Below, piece after piece: positions 21,802-29,732 of a stretch of 47,211 bases of DNA. The stretch is from Paenibacillus athensensis (GTDB lineage: Bacteria > Bacillota > Bacilli > Paenibacillales > NBRC-103111). The notes beneath the pieces are model-generated. The model worked only from the letters and a program-made list of their open reading frames with translations, searched no databases and had not been told where the DNA came from. Each line of letters begins with the position of its first letter. The first letter of the stretch is position 1. Position numbers and translations under genes: made by a program. Location of the stretch: contig NZ_MYFO02000011.1 in NCBI RefSeq assembly GCF_004514475.2, forward strand, positions 1 through 47,211, in the 5' to 3' direction.

Positions 21802-22611
21802 ATGGAAACTGAACGCAAAAGCATATTCTGGAAGCTGGGGCACTCTTGGTGGATTGTGCTGACTTTCGTCCCGGTATACAACTTTTTCGCTTTCTTATAT
21901 CTGGCCCTTATGGTCAGAAGCTGGCGTTATGCCCTTTGGAGCGCTGTATATGTAGCTCCCTACATCATACTTTTCACGATAGCCGTCGATGGAAACACGG
22001 GATTTCTTTTCAATCTGGTTATGGCGTTAGCTTTACTTTCGACGGGGGTGTGTATCCTTCATGGCTTTTTTAGCATTGGACCGTACCTGCGTCGCTTGGA
22101 AAATCTCCAGAGGGAAGCTCGCCGGCAAGCGCAGCCGACCTCCCCGACGTTGGAACCCGGCCGCAAAGAGGCGTCGTTGGCCGAAGCGCCGGCAGACCCG
22201 GATTCCCGGGAGACCGATGCCCCCAGTCCGCATACATCCCGCGGATCAGGGACTTGGATTACAAGCAAATCGGCTGCGTCACCTGCATCCGTTGTCAGAC
22301 CAACCCCTGATCCGATCCGGCAGACGGATCGCGACGCTGATCGGCCAGATGACGTTTCGCTTCCTGCAGAACCGCTTGATCTCAACGCGGCCTCCGAGCA
22401 AGCCATTGCCGCCCTGCCGGGCATCGGCCTGATCCTGGCGAAAAAGGCGCTGCAAGCCCGTCAGGCAAGCAACGGCTTTCGCAGTGTAGACGAATTCGCC
22501 GAGGCATTGGGCCTTGAGCCTCAAGTGCTTGAGCGCTTACGCCCGCTCGTCGCCATTCGACCGCCTGCTTCGCCTCCGCCGCCATCGGGCGGACGTGTGG
22601 TGGATTTCTGA
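21802..22611 (+). CDS. Membrane protein with C-terminal ComEA-type helix-hairpin-helix
   Basis: The 269-residue protein has three or four N-terminal transmembrane segments (WWIVLTFVPVYNFFAFLYLA; SAVYVAPYIILFTIAV; NLVMALALLSTGVCILHGFF). A charged, Pro/Ser-rich stretch of about 100 residues follows. Next comes a helix-hairpin-helix unit, LDLNAASEQAIAALPGIG with KKALQARQ and FRSVDEFAEALGL, as in ComEA-type DNA-binding domains. It ends GGRVVDF, nearly the same as the tail of the adjacent AAA protein. ATG 21802 has GGAGGGAAC upstream. Function unknown; a membrane-anchored partner of the ATPase is the simplest reading. Confidence 0.75.
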   Translation: METERKSIFWKLGHSWWIVLTFVPVYNFFAFLYLALMVRSWRYALWSAVYVAPYIILFTIAVDGNTGFLFNLVMALALLSTGVCILHGFFSIGPYLRRLENLQREARRQAQPTSPTLEPGRKEASLAEAPADPDSRETDAPSPHTSRGSGTWITSKSAASPASVVRPTPDPIRQTDRDADRPDDVSLPAEPLDLNAASEQAIAALPGIGLILAKKALQARQASNGFRSVDEFAEALGLEPQVLERLRPLVAIRPPASPPPPSGGRVVDF

Positions 22612-22636
22612 TGCTCCGTTTTTCTTCTAACAACTG

Positions 22637-22724
22637 AAAAAAGCCGACCCTCTGTGAACGCCGCCCTCCGGATTAAGCAAGCTTAACCTGGAACGCCGCG
22701 GTTCATCATGAGAGTCGGCTTTTG
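22637..22724. terminator. Bidirectional terminator between convergent genes
   Basis: AAAAAAGCCGACCCTC (22637-22652) pairs with GAGAGTCGGCTTTT (22710-22723), and further pairing occurs inside. It leaves a T run on both strands, and lies between the HhH protein gene and the convergent U32 gene. Confidence 0.75.
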
Positions 22725-22749
22725 GTATTTATGGGTTCACGTTATCGCG

Positions 22750-25305
22750 CTATTTCACCAGCTGCCCGCGTGTCACGCCAAGCTGATTCGTCGCCTTGAG
22801 CGCCTTCCACACCTGCGTGCCGCTGATTTCGCCGTTCATCGCCCGGCGGTACAAGTCAAGCACCTCGCGGACGAGCTCCGGCGATTCCTCCAGAAACTCA
22901 ACACGGAACGAACGGACACCCAGCTCCAGAAAATGCTTCAAGTACTCTGCGCCCGACTGGTCAATCGCATTGTACACCGTATTGCGGCAGCCCTCGTCCA
23001 CGCGCACCGGATGCGACATGCCGACGCGGTCCTGCAGCGAGACACGATGCTCCTCGCAAGGCCGCCCGCAGTTCGTATAGTTCGTGCCTTCGCTGAGGAA
23101 CGTACAGTAGACGCAATGCTCGGTATGGAACATCGGCATATGCTGATGAATGACGACCTCCAGCAGCGACGTATCGGCGCGGCGCAGCAGATCGACCATT
23201 TGCTGAATGTTCAGGTCGTAGGACGGCGTCACCTTGTCCAGACCGGCTTCGGCAAACAATGCAGCCGTTTTGTGATTCGCCACGTTCAACGAGAAATCGC
23301 CGATCAGCAGCGGATGCTGCCCGTCCGGCTGCTCGCGACGTTTTTTCAGGAAATAATACACAGCGCCTGTATTGCGGACAAGCACCGCGTCGGGAGCCAG
23401 CTTCAGAATATTGTTAAAATAACCCGTTTCCCCCGGCATATGAATGCGCGGCGTCGCCAGCGCGATCTTGCGGCCGGCAGCATGCACCGCTTCCACTGCA
23501 GCGGGAAACTGCTTGATAAATTCGAAGTCGGCGTAAATCAAATCGACGTCCGCTTCCAGCGCCGCCTTCACCTGATCGAGATTGCGGCACAAAGCGGTCA
23601 GTCCGGCCGCTGCGCCGGCAACACGATTGCCCGCGACGGATGTAAGAGCGCCCGCAGCCGAGCCGGCGTCCCTGCCAGCGGGAACAGGAACATCGTCATA
23701 CACGCCGATCTGACGCTTCACATAAGCGCGCGGCTTGCGGCGTTCCGCCTCCAGCAGCTCAACCGCCTGACGGCGCATGCCGTTCAGTTCGCGCATCGGC
23801 ACAATTAGCGGTCCGTCAAGCGCCAGCCCGTCAAGACCGCCCCACTCGTATACCGTGCCGCCCAAACGTCCGAACTGCTCGGCAAACAACGTTTCGTCCA
23901 TCGGGCGTTTTTCCGCCTTCGCCAGCGGCAGCTCGGATTCCACATATACGGTATGACCCGCTTGAACGTCGGTCCACCACGATTTCAGCGGCTGGCCCTC
24001 GGCACCGCTAATGCGCACGCGCACAGGGAACGTACGATACGGCTTGTCCGTTTCATATGTTTGACGCAACCGTTTGTCCAAGTGCGGATCGTTCGTTTTC
24101 CAAATACGATCCCCCACATGCAGCCGCGTCAGATTGACGTCATTGCGGCCCGGCACGATCTCGATCATTCCGCCCTCGGCTTCCCCTTCAAGCTTCAAGC
24201 CCTTACGCCGCAAATCGTACACGCGGCCGCCTTCTTCCTTCTTCGTCGGATCGCCGGCATCAAACACAATGCCGTCGCCGCGTTTGAGCGGAGCCTCCAG
24301 CTCGCAGACGACGCCGTCGCGCAGAATTTGCTTCACGCGGCCTACGAATACGCCCCGGCTTTTGGGATAAGTGCCCTCGACCAGCTGTTTGTTGTTCGTC
24401 CCTTGCAGAAAGCCGTGCGTAAAACCGCGCGAAAAGCTTTGCTCCAGCTCGCGCAGCTCCTGCTTCGTCGGCCGGGCGTCAGCGCCATCGAAATAACGGT
24501 CGATCGCCTTGCGGTATTTGCTGACGACGTTGGCGACATATTCCGGGCTTTTGAGCCGGCCTTCGATTTTGAACGACGTCACGCCCGCTTCGATCAGCTC
24601 CGGCACCAGCTCCAGCGCCGCCAAATCCTTCGGTGACAGCAAGTAGGCGACATCGCCCATCGGCTTTTGCACCCCGTCGACCATCAAATCATACGGCAAG
24701 CGGCACGCCTGCGCGCATTCGCCGCGGTTCGCCGAGCGCCCGCCCCACATCTCCGAGGTCAGGCATTGACCGGAATACGACACGCACAGCGCCCCGTGTA
24801 CGAATACCTCCATCGGCAGCCGCGCCTGATCGCCGATCTGCTTGATCTGCTGCAGGTTGTTTTCCCGCCCCAGCACGACGCGCTCCATATCGAACGGCTT
24901 CGTAAACTCCACCGCCTCCGGCGACGTAATCGTCATCTGCGTTGAGCCGTGAATCGGGAAATCCGGCGACAGCTCGCGAATCAGCTTCACCAGACCGAGG
25001 TCCTGCACAATCGCCGCATCCACACCGGCATCGACGCAAGCCTCAATCAGCTCCTTCGCCTCCGTCAGTTCCTCCTCAAACACGAGAATGTTAAAGGTCA
25101 GGAAGCCCTTGACGCCATATAAATGGAGGAACGACATAATATCCGGCAGCTCGTCCATCCGGAAATTGTGGGCCCGCGCCCGGGCATTAAATTTTTCCAC
25201 GCCAAAAAACACCGCATCGGCCCCGTTGGCTACGGCCGCCCGCAAGCAGTCCCAGTCGCCGGCCGGCGCCAGCAATTCAATATCTTCTCTGCGTAAATTC
25301 CGCAT
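22750..25305 (-). CDS. U32 family peptidase / RlhA-like protein with DUF3656
   Basis: The 851-residue protein starts MRNLRREDIELLAPAGDWD, the U32 N-terminus, and has the U32 core IHGSTQMTITS, RVVLGRENNLQQI, EVFVHGALCVSYSGQC and NRGECAQACRLPY. A DUF3656-like middle (GTYPKSRGVFVG) follows. A third part repeats the U32 theme (LIGDFSLNVANHKTA) and ends in a Cys cluster, HCVYCTFL with NCGRPCEEH. U32 relatives such as RlhA and TrhP hydroxylate RNA bases using an iron-sulfur cluster, so an RNA-modifying role is more likely than proteolysis. ATG 25305 follows AGAGGATG; the open frame upstream runs into a palindromic repeat. Confidence 0.88.
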   Translation of the reverse strand: MRNLRREDIELLAPAGDWDCLRAAVANGADAVFFGVEKFNARARAHNFRMDELPDIMSFLHLYGVKGFLTFNILVFEEELTEAKELIEACVDAGVDAAIVQDLGLVKLIRELSPDFPIHGSTQMTITSPEAVEFTKPFDMERVVLGRENNLQQIKQIGDQARLPMEVFVHGALCVSYSGQCLTSEMWGGRSANRGECAQACRLPYDLMVDGVQKPMGDVAYLLSPKDLAALELVPELIEAGVTSFKIEGRLKSPEYVANVVSKYRKAIDRYFDGADARPTKQELRELEQSFSRGFTHGFLQGTNNKQLVEGTYPKSRGVFVGRVKQILRDGVVCELEAPLKRGDGIVFDAGDPTKKEEGGRVYDLRRKGLKLEGEAEGGMIEIVPGRNDVNLTRLHVGDRIWKTNDPHLDKRLRQTYETDKPYRTFPVRVRISGAEGQPLKSWWTDVQAGHTVYVESELPLAKAEKRPMDETLFAEQFGRLGGTVYEWGGLDGLALDGPLIVPMRELNGMRRQAVELLEAERRKPRAYVKRQIGVYDDVPVPAGRDAGSAAGALTSVAGNRVAGAAAGLTALCRNLDQVKAALEADVDLIYADFEFIKQFPAAVEAVHAAGRKIALATPRIHMPGETGYFNNILKLAPDAVLVRNTGAVYYFLKKRREQPDGQHPLLIGDFSLNVANHKTAALFAEAGLDKVTPSYDLNIQQMVDLLRRADTSLLEVVIHQHMPMFHTEHCVYCTFLSEGTNYTNCGRPCEEHRVSLQDRVGMSHPVRVDEGCRNTVYNAIDQSGAEYLKHFLELGVRSFRVEFLEESPELVREVLDLYRRAMNGEISGTQVWKALKATNQLGVTRGQLVK

Positions 25306-25326
25306 GTCTACATCCTCTTCTCTTAG

Positions 25327-25494
25327 AAGTCCGGTGAAAAAGCAGGTCCTCCGTCGATAGCGGTTTCCACTCGCTGTAGTAGCCGGATTTTTCGATGGAA
25401 TGACCCCGTTTGGGGTGAAAATCCGTCGACAAAAGCGACCGCTGACACTGTTCCAACTCCCTATCGGCTCTCCGGCCACTTGTTCACCGGACTT
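25327..25494. repeat. Palindromic intergenic repeat, long copy
   Basis: A perfect 12-base inverted repeat, AAGTCCGGTGAA (25327-25338) and TTCACCGGACTT (25483-25494), bounds the element. Pairing continues imperfectly inward through GTCGATAGCGG and CCTATCGG. A nested hairpin with CCCC-GTTT-GGGG and CGGATTTT/AAAATCCG arms (about 25386-25430) occupies the middle. A related but shorter copy is at 29213-29314. Confidence 0.75.
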
Positions 25495-25590
25495 TTAGTG
25501 CAATCCAAGCTTATTTCTCTAGTGTAACAAAACCGTGAAAAGGAATCCATAGAAACGCCGCCGACACAAGCCCGTCAAGGCTTCCGAAAG

Positions 25591-25619
25591 TTAACAAACC
25601 CATGCAGAAGTGCTATAAT
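25591..25619 (+). promoter_or_regulatory. Promoter of the FG-GAP protein gene
   Basis: TTAACA (25591-25596) and a perfect TATAAT (25614-25619) are 17 bases apart, with TGC before the -10. The predicted start near 25626 lies after the ATG at 25602, which rules out that codon and points to a TTG start for the downstream gene. Confidence 0.75.
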
Positions 25620-25682
25620 GGCAAGGATAGTCGACCCGCAGGCAATGCAGCGGACGACACAAATTTGAGGACCGGGGAATGC

Positions 25683-28600
25683 TTGCTTTTGACTCGACAA
25701 CGAATCGTATGGCTGCGGGGAGCGATCGCTTTGGCGGTCCTTCTCGCATTGACAACGGCGCTATTGTTTCTGATTCCAAAAAAAGACGAAGTCCGCTTCC
25801 TCTATGCTACGGCTGAGGGTGCGGCCGGACAGGCTGCTCAGGCCGGAGCAGATGAAGCTGACGCTGCAGCGAGTGCAGGGAGCGGAGCGACGGACACCAC
25901 GGCAGTCCGTGTACGAGCTGACGCTGCCGGCGCAACGGCAAGTGCCAAAACCGGCGCGGGCGCAGCACATAGCGATACTGCCGCTGCGCAAGCGGAGCTT
26001 GGCGCAACAGCGAGTGCCAAGACCGGCGCGACGGCTGCTATGGCTGCCTCTGCAACGCCGTACACGGCCACAGCAGCCAACTCTCCGGCAGCGACAACGC
26101 CGGCCATGCAGCAGCAATCCGCTGCGAAGACCGACGTCGGCTACGATACCGCTGCTTACGGTCATTTCGCACAGACGCTGAACGCCAATGTGCGTATGGA
26201 CAAGCTGGCGCTGCGCGACCTGTCGGCGCGGCAGCTAAGGCGCTACGACGCCGTTTACGCCGATCCGGCGCTGCTGCAGGAGCCGGACTGGGCGACGCTT
26301 GCCGACAAGCTGATGACGTATACGCGAAACGGCGGGCGGCTGCTGCTGGACAACATGTTCGCGAGCCGCTTTCCGGCGGAATTTCTTGGCGGTGCTGTCG
26401 TCAAGCTGCCCGCGCCGGACGCTGCGCCGCAACTCAGCTTCCCGCAAGCGCCGTGGAACGCGCAAGGCGTGCAGGAGGTTTTTCGCCTGTTCACGGCCAG
26501 CTACTTCAAGCAAAATGCCCTGAACGGGCTTATCGGCTTCGACTGGGGCTACGCCCTGCAGCCGACTACGGCCCAGCCGCTGGTCGCCTACAACGGGCTG
26601 GCGCTACTCGCGCTAAACCGTGTGGGCGACGGCGAGGTGCTGCTGAGCAGCAGCCTGCTGCCGAACCGCTACTACCCGACTGGGTACGACATGCAAAGCG
26701 GCATGGACCCGGCGCTTGGCTTCGGCCAACTCGCCGCCAAAGCCGGAGTCGACAATCCGCCGACGCCCGGCACGCTGTATTTTAACAAAAAGCTGCTGAC
26801 GCAGGAGCCGTATTTCAACTTTGAATTTGCCGCAGCTAACCAGGAGTATCGCAGCGAGCTGCTGGCTTACGTCTCCAAGGAAAAGCTTGGTTACAGCCTC
26901 AAAAAAGTGCTCGGCCCTTACGGGCGGCCGGCGATGGCGTTTCAGAACCATTTTGAAGCGATGCCCGCGATTGCCCAAAAGGACGGCATTTCGTGGGCCG
27001 AGCTGCTCAAAACGTACAACGAAACGCCATCGTTTACGCTGGTGCGCAACGCCTTCTATTGGGGACAGTGGCGCGAAAGCCTGACGGTGCAGCTCAACAC
27101 GGGCACCAACGCCCAGCCGCAGTTCGCCGGCGAGTTGCCCGGCTCGGGCTACGCCAGCGGGCTGCACCTGATGAGCGCCGGCCAGCCCTTGCGGCAGGCG
27201 ACGTTCCCCGAGTATCGCGAGCTGGCCGGCGCGATCGAGCTGCCCTACCGCGCGTACCCGGCGGCGGTCGATCTGGACGGCGACAGCCGGACCGACCTCG
27301 TCGCCGGCAGCGCCGACGGATTCGTGTACGTCTACACGAATCAGGGGCCTGCGGCGGCGGCGGCTCCAACGGCTTACGCCAGTGAGCCGCCGCCGCCGGG
27401 ACAACCGCTGCCGGACACGTTCGGCGCGGGACGCAAGCTGGAGCTGGCTACGGGCGAAGCCCTTCGGCTCCAGCCGTATGCGACCGTTCACGCCGCCGAC
27501 GTGAACGGGGACGGCCGCGCCGACCTGCTCGTCTCCGACGAGTCCGGCGCGGTGCGCGTGCTGCCGCAGCTGGCGGGCGGCAGCTTTGGGCCGCCGGCCG
27601 CGCTGCTCGCGGGCGGCCGGCCGCTTACGCTGCCGGGCGGTCCGGCAGCGGTGGCCGTCGCCGACGTGGACGGCGACGGGGCGCGCGACCTTGTCGCCGG
27701 CACGGCCGACGGTCGCGTCAGCTTCTACAAGGGCGCGCCTGGCGCCGCCCTTGCTCTGGGCGCGGGCCGCGACCTCGTCGCGCTGCCCGCGGGGTACCGC
27801 TACGCCGCGCCTGCGGTGCGCGACGTCAACAACGACGGCCGCCCGGACCTCGTCGTCGGCAGCAGCGAAGGGGACCTGCAGGTGTTCGTCCAGACCGCCG
27901 ACGGCGGCTGGACGAACAGCGGCCCCCTCGAAGGCGCCTCGCGCAATCAGATGGGCAGCCATGCGCTCGTCGCCGGCCACAACTCCGTGCCGCTGTGGCT
28001 CGACGTGAACGGCGACGGCAACGACGACCTTGTAGTCGGCGGCATCGAGTTCGGCTCTCCCGTCGCGATTGACGATCCGCAGTTCCCCTACAAGGAGGAG
28101 CTGCAGGCGTTCATCAATTACGCGAAGACGAACCATATGCAAATCGAGCCGCATCTGTTTTTTCATAACTTCAAGACAGATGAGGAAGAACGGCAGGAAA
28201 TCGCCTTGCACAAGCAAGCGTTCGACCGGCTCGGCCTGCCGTGGAGCAATCCCGGCACGAACCAGCACACGTGGCGCATGAGCTTTCTCGACCGTCTCCA
28301 GACGCTGCGCAGCGAAAACGATCAGGGCATCTGGTACAACTTCGGCTTCCTGCCGTCGCACGCGCCGGTGATCTCGCGGCCGATGTCGGTGTGGGCGCTG
28401 CCGTTCCTGCTCGATGACACGCAGCGGCAGGACGGCAGCCGCACGATGCTGATTCATACGCCAACCCCGGTGCTTTGGCTCGGCGACAACAATAATACGG
28501 ATGTGTTCGAATCGATGGCGGCGCGCGATATGCCGATTGATTATTTCGAGCACATCGAGTACCATTTTCCAATACCGATGAAGATCAACGATCTGAAGCA

Positions 28601-29213
28601 GTTTGCCGCTTATTTTGACAAGCTGCGGACGGCGCATGAGTATAATTTTATGAGCGAGCCGCAAATGGCTCAGTCGTTCCTGACCGCATTGAAGGGCCGG
28701 GTCACCGTCAGCCGCCCGTTGGCGCTCTATTTGTGGGACAAGCTCAAGGACCGCCTGTCGCCGGGCAATCCGCATTGGCATGCGTCGCTTGTGCCGGATA
28801 CGTCGGACGTTCCCGCGTTGGCCGGAGACTATGCCTCTACGCTGGGCGTGGCGCTGGAAAAGGGCGAGCGGCTGGCCCAATATTCCCTCGATACGGACGC
28901 CGAGATCTATCACATGCAAAGCAACCGCTTCTACGTCGGATTGCCGCAAGCTACCGCAATCAGCGTTCACAAAAGTGCCGACAAGCTGCACCTGATCCGC
29001 TCGAACGTGCCGTTTACGCTGCAGCAGGCCGCAGACGGCGCTTATACGCTGGCACTCAACGGGGAGACGATGCAGCAGGTTAAGCTGTACAGCCCCCGGA
29101 CACTGACCATTGGCGGTGAGGATTTGAAAATCGAAACCGACGCTGACGCCCGTACCTATACGGTCACGCATTTCGGCGGTCCGGTTACGCTGAAGCTGAC
29201 GCCTGCTCCTTGA
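25683..29213 (+). CDS. Large exported FG-GAP/VCBS repeat protein of unknown function
   Basis: The product is about 1176 residues. It has one N-terminal transmembrane or signal-anchor helix (WLRGAIALAVLLALTTALLF), then about 100 residues of Ala/Thr/Gly-rich low complexity. A region resembling a glutamine-amidotransferase-like fold follows (YTRNGGRLLLDNMFASRF). At least five FG-GAP/VCBS calcium-binding loops come next: DLDGDSRTDL, DVNGDGRADL, DVDGDGARDL, DVNNDGRPDL and DVNGDGNDDL (residues about 526-785). The C-terminal 390 residues (EPHLFFHNFK, LIHTPTPVLWLGDNNN) could be a carbohydrate-active barrel, possibly deacetylase-like, but I cannot name it. Start: TTG 25683, since the promoter excludes upstream codons. 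Its stop codon touches the palindromic repeat. It may work with the Dlt-like cassette downstream on the same strand. Confidence 0.75.
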   Translation: MLLTRQRIVWLRGAIALAVLLALTTALLFLIPKKDEVRFLYATAEGAAGQAAQAGADEADAAASAGSGATDTTAVRVRADAAGATASAKTGAGAAHSDTAAAQAELGATASAKTGATAAMAASATPYTATAANSPAATTPAMQQQSAAKTDVGYDTAAYGHFAQTLNANVRMDKLALRDLSARQLRRYDAVYADPALLQEPDWATLADKLMTYTRNGGRLLLDNMFASRFPAEFLGGAVVKLPAPDAAPQLSFPQAPWNAQGVQEVFRLFTASYFKQNALNGLIGFDWGYALQPTTAQPLVAYNGLALLALNRVGDGEVLLSSSLLPNRYYPTGYDMQSGMDPALGFGQLAAKAGVDNPPTPGTLYFNKKLLTQEPYFNFEFAAANQEYRSELLAYVSKEKLGYSLKKVLGPYGRPAMAFQNHFEAMPAIAQKDGISWAELLKTYNETPSFTLVRNAFYWGQWRESLTVQLNTGTNAQPQFAGELPGSGYASGLHLMSAGQPLRQATFPEYRELAGAIELPYRAYPAAVDLDGDSRTDLVAGSADGFVYVYTNQGPAAAAAPTAYASEPPPPGQPLPDTFGAGRKLELATGEALRLQPYATVHAADVNGDGRADLLVSDESGAVRVLPQLAGGSFGPPAALLAGGRPLTLPGGPAAVAVADVDGDGARDLVAGTADGRVSFYKGAPGAALALGAGRDLVALPAGYRYAAPAVRDVNNDGRPDLVVGSSEGDLQVFVQTADGGWTNSGPLEGASRNQMGSHALVAGHNSVPLWLDVNGDGNDDLVVGGIEFGSPVAIDDPQFPYKEELQAFINYAKTNHMQIEPHLFFHNFKTDEEERQEIALHKQAFDRLGLPWSNPGTNQHTWRMSFLDRLQTLRSENDQGIWYNFGFLPSHAPVISRPMSVWALPFLLDDTQRQDGSRTMLIHTPTPVLWLGDNNNTDVFESMAARDMPIDYFEHIEYHFPIPMKINDLKQFAAYFDKLRTAHEYNFMSEPQMAQSFLTALKGRVTVSRPLALYLWDKLKDRLSPGNPHWHASLVPDTSDVPALAGDYASTLGVALEKGERLAQYSLDTDAEIYHMQSNRFYVGLPQATAISVHKSADKLHLIRSNVPFTLQQAADGAYTLALNGETMQQVKLYSPRTLTIGGEDLKIETDADARTYTVTHFGGPVTLKLTPAP

Positions 29214-29314
29214 AGTCCGGTGAAAACGAGTGATCTCCGGTCGATAGCGGTTTCCATACACTGTCTCTGTTCCAACTCGCTATCGACTTCGCGGCCATCT
29301 CGTCCTTACGCCGG
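29213..29314. repeat. Palindromic intergenic repeat, short copy
   Basis: Starting on the last base of the preceding stop codon, AAGTCCGGTGAAAA and GTCGATAGCGGTTTCCA match the long copy at 25327. The right arm (CCAACTCGCTATCGAC, CGGCCA, ACGCCGG) folds back on the left. The nested central hairpin of the long copy is absent. The two copies bracket the FG-GAP gene. Confidence 0.7.
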
Positions 29315-29469
29315 GCGGCAAGCGCTTAAGCATACGCATGAGCCTTCGCCACCGTAAGACCCGCACAGCGAGCCGAGCTGAAAAGTCCATGTGCGTCGAG
29401 CAAGACGCATGCCCATAAACGCTCTATTTTGACCCAAACGCCCTATTTGACAAACAGGAGGCTTACCCG

Positions 29470-29727
29470 ATGTCCAACGCCGACATTCTGCAGCAGCTGG
29501 AGCAGCACATCCGCAACCGTTATGAAATTGCCGAGGACGACGACGATTTCGATCTCGACGTGCATCTGTTCGATTACGGCTTTATCGATTCCATTGGCGC
29601 TACGGCGCTGATCGCCCATATTGAAACGACCTACAGCGTTCAAGTCACGAATCAGGACCTGATGCTGTATCCGCTGAACACCGTACGCGAAATCGCCCAA
29701 TTCATTACGAAGAAGATTGCGGGGTAA
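29470..29727 (+). CDS. Acyl/aminoacyl carrier protein, DltC-like
   Basis: The 85-residue acidic four-helix carrier protein has the phosphopantetheine site LFDYGFIDSIGATALIAHIE, with Ser41 in the DSIG motif. The layout (LFxxGxIDSxG) is close to the D-alanyl carrier protein DltC. The attached pantetheine arm would hold the amino acid loaded by the ligase encoded 5 bp downstream. ATG has AGGAGG upstream. It is the first gene of the five-gene cassette; a phosphopantetheinyl transferase must be supplied from elsewhere. Confidence 0.9.
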   Translation: MSNADILQQLEQHIRNRYEIAEDDDDFDLDVHLFDYGFIDSIGATALIAHIETTYSVQVTNQDLMLYPLNTVREIAQFITKKIAG

Positions 29728-29732
29728 TCAAC

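Noticed and set aside
25602-25604. ATG as start of the FG-GAP protein
   Set aside because: It lies inside the promoter, upstream of the predicted transcription start, and has no ribosome site. TTG 25683 is preferred.
26613-29261. A very long open frame (about 880 codons) on the minus strand, antisense to the FG-GAP gene
   Set aside because: Its translation is Arg/His/Gln-rich with no recognisable domain, while the plus strand has clear FG-GAP motifs, a promoter and a signal anchor. It is a GC-driven shadow.
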